Origin: Pigmentiphaga litoralis
GTDB lineage: Bacteria; Pseudomonadota; Gammaproteobacteria; Burkholderiales; Burkholderiaceae_B
Reading direction: 5' to 3'
DNA length: 64,000 bases
Assembly (NCBI RefSeq): GCF_014651835.1
Contig: NZ_BMXQ01000001.1
Coordinates: 2,494,801 to 2,558,800, forward strand
In this document: positions 1 through 7,107 of the stretch, piece after piece
How the letters are laid out: every line of letters begins with the position of its first letter
How positions within the stretch are numbered: position 1 is the first letter of the stretch
Made by a program: the position numbers and the translations under genes
The notes under the pieces: generated by a model
Database searches by the model: none
The model's input: the letters and a program-made list of their open reading frames with translations, nothing else
What the model was told of the DNA's origin: nothing

Positions 1-22
1 GGCTGTTTCGTTCAGTACCGAA

Positions 23-250
23 TTAACGGTTCTTGCCAACCTGGTCGCCGACCACGCCGCCAATCGCAGCGCCGCCAACCGTACCCAGAATGCCACCGCC
101 GCTCACAGCCGCGCCAACCAGACCGCCGGCGCCTGCGCCAACTGCCGTGCTCTTCTGGCGACCCGACATACCGTCCCAGGTCGAGCAACCCACCGCCGAG
201 ATGGCCAGGGTCGCGCCGATGACGAGCTTCGCAATAATCGATGTATTCAT
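23..250 (-). CDS. Glycine-zipper small lipoprotein (75 aa)
   Basis: A 75-residue envelope protein. It opens with a hydrophobic signal segment ending in a lipobox-like ISAVGC, so Cys22 is the likely acylated residue. The rest is a glycine zipper: alternating Gly and Ala from about residue 37 (VGAGAGGLVGAAVSGG) to the end, closing on DQVGKNR. This resembles the glycine-zipper 2TM domain of SlyB/OsmB-type lipoproteins, whose role is structural or stress-linked and poorly defined. The ATG at 250 was chosen over a frame that stays open to 370 because AAGGAG lies just upstream and the signal peptide starts exactly there. Family call is fairly sure; function is unknown. Confidence 0.8.
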   Translation of the reverse strand: MNTSIIAKLVIGATLAISAVGCSTWDGMSGRQKSTAVGAGAGGLVGAAVSGGGILGTVGGAAIGGVVGDQVGKNR

Positions 251-627
251 GATGGACTCCTTATAAGCATTATGTTCGTTACCTGCCCGCGGCCCGAACG
301 CTATTACCTTGTTAACCCACCGCATGGCTGTAGGTTGACAGATGTGCTGGGGGTCGTGTGTCAGCGTCATCGCTTAACCATGTCAGAATGTAACGTGACT
401 TTGCAGCGGCGATAAGCTGTCGGCCGTTCAGCAAACTGCCATGATGCCGGGTGTACCCTGATCCCCTGGAGCCGGCAGGCCTGCTCATCAATACGACCTT
501 GATGCGCCATCAACGCCAGGCCCTGCTGCGCCGTTACGCGCTGTTTCATGCTGATAGCGTCCTGACCACACTTTGTGCGGTTTCGGCGCGTGCCCGGAGG
601 TTGTGCGTGCCGTCTACTGCTCTTTCC
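251..627. other. Non-coding gap between two divergent genes
   Basis: About 375 bases between the divergent glycine-zipper lipoprotein and ferritin-like genes. I see the lipoprotein ribosome site next to 250 but no convincing promoter hexamer pair, hairpin or repeat. The downstream reading frame stays open back to 451 with an ATG at 502, so a longer N-terminus for the diiron protein cannot be fully excluded. The translated extension is Arg/Leu rich and resembles no domain. Confidence 0.4.
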
Positions 628-1428
628 ATGGCGTCCTGGTCCGTCAAGGATATTCCTTTTGCCGACATCGACCCGCGCACGGTCGAGAAGGACGACATTC
701 TCTTTTATGTCCTGGCCAGCGCATCGATGGTCGAGAGCGGCTCGGACACCTACACCCGCAATCTGGTCGCCTACTACGGCGACAACGACGACTTGGCGCG
801 CTGGCTTGCGCTGCAGTGGGAACCAGAAGAACTGCAGCATGGCAGTGCGCTGCGCGCCTATATCGAACATGTCTGGCCGGACTTCGACTGGGACACGGCC
901 TATCGCACCTTCTTTGCCGACTATGCGCAGCGCTGCACGCTTGACGAGCTCGAGCCGACACAAGGGCTGGAACTGGCCGCGCGCTGCGTCGTCGAGATGG
1001 GCACGGCCAGCCTGTACCGCAGCCTGCAGGCCTATGCCAGCGAGCCGGTGCTGCGCACGCTGATGGACAACATCCGCAGCGACGAAGTGCGGCACTACAA
1101 ATATTTATACCGCTACTTTTGCGACTACAACGCGCGCGAACGCAACGGACGCCGTGCCGTGTTCGGTGCCCTGCTGCGGCGCCTGATGGAGATCCGCAAC
1201 GACGATGCGGACTGCGCGATCCGGCATGTGATGGCGGTGCGCGAACCGCAGGCCGATGCGGCACGGCTGGCCGACGTCAGCCGCCGCACGCGCCTTCTGA
1301 TCCGGCGCAACCTGCCCGTGGACATGAGCGTGAAGATGCTGCTCAAGCCGCTGGACCTGCCGCCCCGCATGCAGGCCGGCATCGAATATCCGCTGAACCG
1401 GCTGACGCGGTACCTGTTCCTGCGTTAG
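628..1428 (+). CDS. Ferritin-like diiron protein, unknown substrate
   Basis: A 266-residue alpha-helical protein carrying a full carboxylate-bridged diiron site: Glu36 (MVESGSD), Glu68-x-x-His71 (EELQH), Glu123 (VVEMGTAS) and Glu153-x-x-His156 (DEVRH). The spacing of the two ExxH motifs matches the ferritin-like/acyl-ACP desaturase-like fold, so an O2-using oxidase, desaturase or iron-handling role is possible. The substrate is not known. There is no signal peptide, so it should be cytoplasmic. The start at 628 (MASWSVKDIP) is preferred because the conserved region begins there, although no strong ribosome site is visible. It stands alone, convergent with the PepSY gene that follows. Confidence 0.7.
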   Translation: MASWSVKDIPFADIDPRTVEKDDILFYVLASASMVESGSDTYTRNLVAYYGDNDDLARWLALQWEPEELQHGSALRAYIEHVWPDFDWDTAYRTFFADYAQRCTLDELEPTQGLELAARCVVEMGTASLYRSLQAYASEPVLRTLMDNIRSDEVRHYKYLYRYFCDYNARERNGRRAVFGALLRRLMEIRNDDADCAIRHVMAVREPQADAARLADVSRRTRLLIRRNLPVDMSVKMLLKPLDLPPRMQAGIEYPLNRLTRYLFLR

Positions 1429-1469
1429 GCGCACGCCGTCTTGCGCCTGACCTGTCTTGCGCCGGAATG

Positions 1470-1760
1470 TCAACGCAGGCGGCTCAACCAGCTGGACGGC
1501 TTGACCACCTCGCCCGACACCGGGTCCAGGTAGACCTTGACCTTGGCGCCATTGCGGTCATAGCCTTCGACTTCCCAGCAGCCGTCATCGGCTTCGACAT
1601 CGCGCACGTCGTAGCCCAGCGCCTCGGCCTTGCTGATCGCCTGGTCGATCGGGATCCAGGTGTCGCGCGGATGGTAGGGGCATTTGTCGGCGGCGTGTGC
1701 GGCGGACAGGGTCAGGCCAAGGGCCGACACGGCAATCAGGACAGAAGGCAGCAGACGCAT
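1470..1760 (-). CDS. Secreted PepSY-domain protein (96 aa)
   Basis: A small periplasmic protein: signal peptide of about 23 residues ending AHA-AD, then one PepSY-type domain (IDQAISKAEALGYDVRDVEADDG, then WEVEGYDRNGAKVKVYLDPVSGEVV). PepSY modules are thought to bind or inhibit proteins in the envelope, and single-domain versions often sit beside two-component systems. Two cysteines in the mature part (KCPYHP and DGCWEV) may form a disulfide. It is divergent from a second PepSY gene at 1870 that leads a two-component operon. The ATG at 1760 has TGGAG at good spacing. The real ligand is unknown. Confidence 0.75.
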   Translation of the reverse strand: MRLLPSVLIAVSALGLTLSAAHAADKCPYHPRDTWIPIDQAISKAEALGYDVRDVEADDGCWEVEGYDRNGAKVKVYLDPVSGEVVKPSSWLSRLR

Positions 1761-1869
1761 GGGAACTCCAGGAAGGGATCATTGAGACCGCAGCGTAGCA
1801 ACGGCCGCCCGGATTACCCTGACTGGCGCTGTCAGCGTTCTATCAGTCTCGGTTTGTTAGGGTGACGGC

Positions 1870-2199
1870 ATGTCATACCGACCCGCCCTTCTTATCTCGC
1901 TGCTGGCGCTGCTGCTGGCGGTCCTGCTTGCCGTGTGCGCGCCGCCGGCAGGCGCGCGGGACCGCGACAGGGACAGGGACCAGGACCGCGCGCGCAACGC
2001 GCTGCTGCAGGGCGAAATCCGGCCGCTGTCGGCCGTGCTCAGGACCGTGCGCGACAAGGTGCCCGGCGAGATCATCGAGATCGAGCTCGACCGGGAAGAC
2101 ACGGGGTGGGTCTATGAAGTCAAGGTCCTCACCTCCAACGGGCGGCGCAAGAAAGTCGACGTCGACGCCCATTCGCTCGATATCCTGAAGATAGATTGA
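1870..2199 (+). CDS. PepSY-like protein heading a two-component operon
   Basis: 109 residues: a hydrophobic signal segment (LLISLLALLLAVLLAVCAPPAGA), a short highly charged Arg/Asp stretch (RDRDRDRDQDR), then a PepSY-like domain with VPGEIIEIELDRED and VYEVKVLTSNGRRKKVDVDAHSLDIL. It ends one base before the response regulator start, so the three genes 1870-4233 form one operon. Similar small periplasmic PepSY proteins accompany PhoPQ/QseBC-like systems and may modulate the sensor. That role is inference; the domain and operon are seen directly. Confidence 0.75.
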   Translation: MSYRPALLISLLALLLAVLLAVCAPPAGARDRDRDRDQDRARNALLQGEIRPLSAVLRTVRDKVPGEIIEIELDREDTGWVYEVKVLTSNGRRKKVDVDAHSLDILKID

Positions 2200-2200
2200 T

Positions 2201-2866
2201 ATGCGCATTCTTGTCGTCGAAGACGAACCCCGCATTGCGGCCGATGTGCGCACCGGCCTTGAGCGCGCGCAGTATGCGGTCGACGTCTGCACCGATGGCG
2301 AAAGCGCATGGTTCCAGGCCGGCACCGAAGACTACGATGCGATCGTGCTCGACCTGGGCCTGCCCAAGATGGACGGCCTGTCGGTGCTCAAGCGACTTCG
2401 GGCGTCCGACGTCACGACGCCGGTGCTGATCCTGACCGCGCGCGACGGCTGGCGCGACAAGGTCGAAGGCATCGATGCCGGCGCCGACGATTACCTGGCC
2501 AAGCCTTTCCAGATGGAAGAACTGCTGGCGCGGCTGCGGGCGATCACCCGGCGCGCGGTCGGCCAGACCACGTCGCTGCTGACGGCCGGTCCGGTCGAAG
2601 TCGATACCCGCACCCGGCTGGTGACCGTGCACGGCAGCGCCCTGCCGCTGTCCGCGCTCGAATATCGATTGCTGTCCTACCTGCTGCACCACCGCGGCCG
2701 CATCGTCTCGCAAAGCGAGCTGATCGATCATCTGTATTCCGGTGATTCGGACCGGGACACCAATGCCATCGAAGCCCTGGTCGGCCGCCTGCGCCGCAAG
2801 CTGGACGTAGACCTGATCGAAACGCGGCGCGGGCATGGCTACCTCGTACCCGACCGGTTTCAATGA
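2201..2866 (+). CDS. OmpR-family response regulator
   Basis: 221 residues with an N-terminal receiver domain (phospho-acceptor Asp51 in VLDLGLPKMDG, Lys101 in YLAKPF, acidic pocket in VVEDEP) and a C-terminal winged-helix DNA-binding domain (SALEYRLLSYLLHH, then VGRLRRKL and TRRGHGYLV). This is the QseB/PmrA-like branch of the OmpR/PhoB family. Its stop overlaps the start of the sensor kinase in an ATGA, so the two are translationally coupled. The signal sensed and the genes controlled are not evident; the leading PepSY gene is a likely partner. Confidence 0.95.
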   Translation: MRILVVEDEPRIAADVRTGLERAQYAVDVCTDGESAWFQAGTEDYDAIVLDLGLPKMDGLSVLKRLRASDVTTPVLILTARDGWRDKVEGIDAGADDYLAKPFQMEELLARLRAITRRAVGQTTSLLTAGPVEVDTRTRLVTVHGSALPLSALEYRLLSYLLHHRGRIVSQSELIDHLYSGDSDRDTNAIEALVGRLRRKLDVDLIETRRGHGYLVPDRFQ

Positions 2867-4233
2867 GTCCGCGGTCCCTGCGGTTCAGGCTGGTTGGCGC
2901 GGCGGCGCTGCTGATCGTGCTTGCGCTTGCACTGGGCGGCGTTGGCCTGACCGCCATCTTTGACGAGCAGGCAGAACGACGCGCCGCCACGGAACTGGAT
3001 CTGCACGTGAAAACGCTGGCCGCGCAGGTCCGCGTGGATACGGCCGGTGCGCTGCAGGTCGACGTGCCACCGCAGGAACCGCGCTTCGAACGGCCTTATG
3101 GCGGGCTGTACTGGCAGATCGATGGGCCCGGCGGCAAGGGGCTCCGGTCCCGGTCCCTGTGGGACTTCGTGCTGCAGGACCCGCCCGGCAGCACCACCGC
3201 GCGCGACCTGGACATGCACGAGATTCCCGGACCGGAAACGGCCCAGTTGCTGGCGATCCAGCGCACGATCGTGGTCCCGCAGGGCGCCAGCGAACAGCGC
3301 CTGCAGATCACGGTTGCGGTCGACGAAGCGCTGTTGTCGGCCGAGCGCTGGTCCTTTCTTGGCCTGCTGCTGCCCTCGCTGCTTGCCCTGGCGGTCCTCC
3401 TGGTGCTGGCCATGGCCTTCTTCATTCACCTTGCGCTGCGCCCGTTGCGCGCCCTGCGCGCGGACCTGGGCGACATCCACGCCGGCCGGCGCCGCACGCT
3501 GTCGCGCGACGTGCCCGAAGAAGTGCAGCCTGTCGTTGACGACCTCAACCGCCTGATCGGTTTCCAGGACGCCGCCGTCGAACGCGCACGCACGCAATCG
3601 GCCGACCTGGCCCATGGCCTGAAGACGCCCCTGGCCGTGCTTGCCGCCATGGCGCGCACGGCCCGGGACGCAGGCGAGGCCGACCTGGCCACCGGCATCG
3701 ACGAGCAGATCGACGCCATGCGCCGGCACGTCGACCGCGCCCTGGCCCGCGCACGGGCCGGCATGGCAGCCGCCCTGGGTCAGCAGGCGGCCGACGTGTC
3801 GGTGGTGTGCCGCAAGACCCTCCGCATGCTGAAGACCTTGCCCGATGCCGGCGCATTGACCTGGGTCAGCGACGTGCCGGAAGGCCTGCGTTTTGCCGGT
3901 GACGAAGGTGACCTGACCGAACTGCTTGCCAACCTGCTGGACAACGCGCGCAAGTGGGCGGCAAGCCAGGTGCGGCTGTCTGCGAGTGCTTCAGGGGATC
4001 GCGTGACGGTGGTGATCGAAGACGATGGCCCGGGCATGTCGGAAGCCGAGACGGCCCACATCGACCGGGGCCAGCGATGGGACGAGTCGACGCCGGGGAC
4101 GGGTTTTGGCCTGGCGATTACGCGTGACCTGGTCGATGCGTATCACGGCCGGCTGCGGCTGGACCGCTCGGACCTGGGAGGCTTGCGCGTGACCTTGGAT
4201 CTGCCGAGTCCACGCACCCCTGTAAAAAAATAG
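2863..4233 (+). CDS. Sensor histidine kinase
   Basis: 456 residues. Transmembrane helices lie at about 9-31 and 165-190, flanking a periplasmic sensor of about 130 residues. A HAMP-like linker and dimerisation helix with phospho-acceptor His251 (DLAHGLKTPL) follow. The HATPase domain has an N box (NLLDNARKW), G1 (DDGPGM) and G2 (GTGFGLAI). It is the partner of the upstream response regulator, with a 4-bp overlap. Architecture fits PhoQ/QseC-like sensors, but no clear ligand motif is visible in the periplasmic part. A strong hairpin terminator follows within 40 bases. Confidence 0.94.
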   Translation: MSPRSLRFRLVGAAALLIVLALALGGVGLTAIFDEQAERRAATELDLHVKTLAAQVRVDTAGALQVDVPPQEPRFERPYGGLYWQIDGPGGKGLRSRSLWDFVLQDPPGSTTARDLDMHEIPGPETAQLLAIQRTIVVPQGASEQRLQITVAVDEALLSAERWSFLGLLLPSLLALAVLLVLAMAFFIHLALRPLRALRADLGDIHAGRRRTLSRDVPEEVQPVVDDLNRLIGFQDAAVERARTQSADLAHGLKTPLAVLAAMARTARDAGEADLATGIDEQIDAMRRHVDRALARARAGMAAALGQQAADVSVVCRKTLRMLKTLPDAGALTWVSDVPEGLRFAGDEGDLTELLANLLDNARKWAASQVRLSASASGDRVTVVIEDDGPGMSEAETAHIDRGQRWDESTPGTGFGLAITRDLVDAYHGRLRLDRSDLGGLRVTLDLPSPRTPVKK

Positions 4234-4241
4234 AGCCATGA

Positions 4242-4270
4242 AAAAAGCCAGCACATCGTGCTGGCTTTTT
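4242..4270. terminator. Bidirectional rho-independent terminator
   Basis: Perfect stem GCCAGCAC / GTGCTGGC with an ATC loop, flanked by A5 on the left and T5 on the right, so it can stop transcription from both the kinase operon (+) and ettA (-), which converge here. Confidence 0.9.
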
Positions 4271-4295
4271 CGATCCCTGTGCCTGGCTTGCTGCC

Positions 4296-5963
4296 TTACT
4301 TCAGTGCCTTGTAACGCAGGCGCTTGGGCTTGGCCCCTTCTTCGCCCAGGCGCTTCTTCTTGTCGGCTTCGTATTCCTGGTAATTGCCGTCGAAGAAGGT
4401 GACTTGCGAGTCGCCTTCGAATGCCAGGATGTGCGTCGCGATCCGGTCCAGGAACCAGCGATCGTGGCTGATGACCATGACGCTGCCGGGGAATTCGAGC
4501 AAGGCGTCTTCCAGCGCGCGCAGGGTTTCGACGTCAAGGTCGTTGGACGGCTCATCCAGCAGCAGCAGGTTGCCGCCGGCCAGCAGCGTCTTGGCCAGGT
4601 GCAGGCGGCCGCGTTCACCGCCCGACAGGTTGCCGACAATCTTGTTCTGGTCGCCGCCCTTGAAGTTGAAGCGGCCCAGATAGGCGCGCGACGACATTTC
4701 GAAGCGGCCGACGGTCAGGATGTCGGCGCCGTCCGACACGGCGTCGAACACGGTCTTGCCGTCTTCCAGCGCATCGCGCATCTGTGCCACGTAGGCGGTC
4801 TTGACGGTCGAACCGGTCACGACTTCGCCCGAATCGGGCGTCTCCTGCCCGGCGATCATGCGGAACAGGGTCGACTTGCCGGCGCCGTTCGGGCCGATGA
4901 TGCCGACGATGGCGCCCGGGGGCACCTTGAAGCTGAGGTTGTCGATCAGCAGACGATCGCCATAACCTTTGCTCACGTTGTTGAATTCGACCACTTCGTT
5001 GCCCAGGCGCTCGGCCACGGGAATGAAGATTTCCGAGGTCTCGTTGCGCTTCTGGTATTCGTGCGAGCTCAGTTCTTCAAAGCGCGCGATACGCGCCTTG
5101 GACTTGGCCTGGCGCGCCTTGGGGTTCTGGCGCACCCACTCCAGTTCTTTCTTGATGGTCTTCTGGCGTGCCGATTCGCTGGCCTCTTCGTTCTTCAGGC
5201 GCGCGTCCTTCTGCTCGAGCCACGAGCTGTAGTTGCCCTTCCACGGAATGCCGTGGCCGCGGTCCAGTTCCAGGATCCACTCGGCGGCGTTGTCGAGGAA
5301 GTAGCGATCGTGCGTCACGGCTACGACGGTGCCCGGAAACTTTTGCAGGAAGACTTCCAGCCAGTCGACGCTTTCGGCATCCAAGTGGTTGGTCGGCTCG
5401 TCCAGCAGCAGCATGTCGGGCTTGGACAGCAACAGGCGGCACAAGGCGACACGGCGCTTTTCACCGCCGGACAGGTTGCCGACGATGGCGTCCCAGGGCG
5501 CCAGGCGCAGTGCGTCGGCTGCGATTTCCAGCTGATGCTCGACGTCGCCGCCGCTGCTGCCGGTTGCGATGATGGCTTCGAGTTCGCCCTGCTCGGCGGC
5601 CAGCGCGTCGAAGTCGGCGTCAGGCTCGGCGTAGGCCGCGTAGACCTCGTCCAGGCGCTTCTTGGCCGCGAAGACCGAGCCCAGGCCCTCTTCCACGGCT
5701 TCGCGCACGGTGTATTCGGGATTGATCTGCGGTTCCTGCGGCAGGTAGCCGATGTTCAGGTTCGGCATCGGCACGGCTTCGCCTTCGATGTCCTTGTCGA
5801 TCTGCGCCATGATCTTGAGGAGCGTCGACTTGCCGGAGCCGTTCAGGCCCAGCACGCCGATCTTGGCGCCGGGAAAGAAGGACAGAGAGATGTCACGCAG
5901 GATCTGCCGCTTGGGCGGCACGGTCTTGCCGACGCGGTGCATGGTGTAGACGTATTGGGCCAT
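4296..5963 (-). CDS. ettA: Energy-dependent translational throttle protein EttA
   Basis: 555 residues, the usual EttA length. It is an ABC-F protein: two ATPase domains and no membrane part. Domain 1 has Walker A GLNGSGKST, signature LSGGEKRRVAL and LLLDEPTNHLD. Domain 2 has Walker A GPNGAGKST, signature LSGGERGRLHL and LLLDEPSNDLD. The start MAQYVYTMHRVGK is typical of EttA. The family binds the ribosomal E site and gates the first elongation steps according to the ADP/ATP ratio. It is monocistronic between a terminator and a Bug gene on the same strand. Very sure of family. Confidence 0.96.
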   Translation of the reverse strand: MAQYVYTMHRVGKTVPPKRQILRDISLSFFPGAKIGVLGLNGSGKSTLLKIMAQIDKDIEGEAVPMPNLNIGYLPQEPQINPEYTVREAVEEGLGSVFAAKKRLDEVYAAYAEPDADFDALAAEQGELEAIIATGSSGGDVEHQLEIAADALRLAPWDAIVGNLSGGEKRRVALCRLLLSKPDMLLLDEPTNHLDAESVDWLEVFLQKFPGTVVAVTHDRYFLDNAAEWILELDRGHGIPWKGNYSSWLEQKDARLKNEEASESARQKTIKKELEWVRQNPKARQAKSKARIARFEELSSHEYQKRNETSEIFIPVAERLGNEVVEFNNVSKGYGDRLLIDNLSFKVPPGAIVGIIGPNGAGKSTLFRMIAGQETPDSGEVVTGSTVKTAYVAQMRDALEDGKTVFDAVSDGADILTVGRFEMSSRAYLGRFNFKGGDQNKIVGNLSGGERGRLHLAKTLLAGGNLLLLDEPSNDLDVETLRALEDALLEFPGSVMVISHDRWFLDRIATHILAFEGDSQVTFFDGNYQEYEADKKKRLGEEGAKPKRLRYKALK

Positions 5964-6025
5964 GGAGGGTGCTCGATAAAGGGACGATCAGGCGCGGGCG
6001 GGGGCGTGTCCCCTCTGCTGGCCGA

Positions 6026-7042
6026 TCATTCCAGGGTGATGTTGGCTTGCTTGATGATGTCGCGGTTGTTGTCGTATTCGGTCCGGATCGCCTTGGCGAA
6101 GTCGGCCGGTGTGCCGCCGGTCGGCACATTGTCGCTGCTGACCAGCCGCTCGCGGATGTCAGGCATGGCCAGCACGTCATTGATGGCGGCGTTCAGTACC
6201 GTGACGATGGCGGGCGGCGTGCCCGCGGGCGCAAAGATGCCGAACACCGACATCAGGTTCGCTTTCGGATATCCCAGTTCGGCAAAGGTCGGCACGTTGG
6301 GCATGACGTCCACGCGCTGGGGCGCACCGACGGCCAGCGGCCGCAGTTTGCCAGCCTTGATGTGGCCGTTCAGCAGCGGGCCGAGATTGGTCGTCAGCAC
6401 TTCGAACTGGCCCGCCAGCGCGTCATTCTGCTGCTGGCCACCGCCCTTGTAGGGAATGTGCGTGATGTCGACATTGGCCGCCCGCTTGAACTGTTCCAGC
6501 GTGATGTGGCCGACCGTGGCCAGGCCCGACGTGGCCCAGCGCAGGGCGCCCGGCTTGGCCTTGGCCTGCGCAACCAGATCATTCATGGCCTGACCGGTGA
6601 AGCCGGGCGTCCCGAGGAGCACCACCGGCGAAAACATGACGCTGGCGACCGGCGTGATGTCCTTGAACGGGTCGTAGGCGACCTTGCTGAGCAGGGGGTT
6701 CAGCGCGAGCGGGCTGATCGATGAAAAGCCGATCGTATAGCCGTCCGGCGCGGCTTTGGCAACGACATCCATGCCGATCGTGCCGCCCGCACCACCCTTG
6801 TTTTCGACGATGACAGGCTGACCCAGCCTGACCGCCAGCTTTTCGGCCATGGCACGGGCCACGATGTCGCTGACGCCGGCAGGCGGATAGGCCACGACGA
6901 TGCGGACGGGCTTCTGGGGCCACGAGAGCGGGGTCATGGCAAACGCAGGCGAAGCGCCGACGGCACACACGGCAGAGGCGAGGAACAGGCAGAAACGCTT
7001 GAGTATCACGGCTTGGAAACTTGCGGGAGGGAAGCCGGACAT
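6026..7042 (-). CDS. Bug/TctC-family solute receptor 1
   Basis: A tripartite-tricarboxylate receptor: signal peptide (VILKRFCLFLASAVCAVGASPAFA), then WPQKPVRIVVAYPPAGVSDIVAR, the VIVENKGGAGGTIG strand-loop and APDGYTIGF, all diagnostic of the periplasmic Bug fold. It binds a small carboxylate or similar ligand outside the membrane. Two starts are possible: the ATG at 7042 used here (338 aa) and a GTG at 7009, right at the signal peptide; neither has a strong ribosome site. It follows the FUSC gene on the same strand by about 65 bases. No TctAB pair is adjacent, so the transporter or signalling partner is unknown. Confidence 0.9.
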   Translation of the reverse strand: MSGFPPASFQAVILKRFCLFLASAVCAVGASPAFAMTPLSWPQKPVRIVVAYPPAGVSDIVARAMAEKLAVRLGQPVIVENKGGAGGTIGMDVVAKAAPDGYTIGFSSISPLALNPLLSKVAYDPFKDITPVASVMFSPVVLLGTPGFTGQAMNDLVAQAKAKPGALRWATSGLATVGHITLEQFKRAANVDITHIPYKGGGQQQNDALAGQFEVLTTNLGPLLNGHIKAGKLRPLAVGAPQRVDVMPNVPTFAELGYPKANLMSVFGIFAPAGTPPAIVTVLNAAINDVLAMPDIRERLVSSDNVPTGGTPADFAKAIRTEYDNNRDIIKQANITLE

Positions 7043-7107
7043 TGTAAGGGATCGCCGCGCAGGCGCGACTGCGTGCGCTCGATCCGGCATCGCCATCGCT
7101 CACGGCA

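Noticed and set aside
335-360. TTGACA at 335-340 as a promoter
   Set aside because: No acceptable -10 hexamer at 16-18 bases downstream.
4404-6452. A 682-codon open frame on the plus strand
   Set aside because: Antisense of ettA and of the end of the Bug 1 gene; no recognisable domain.
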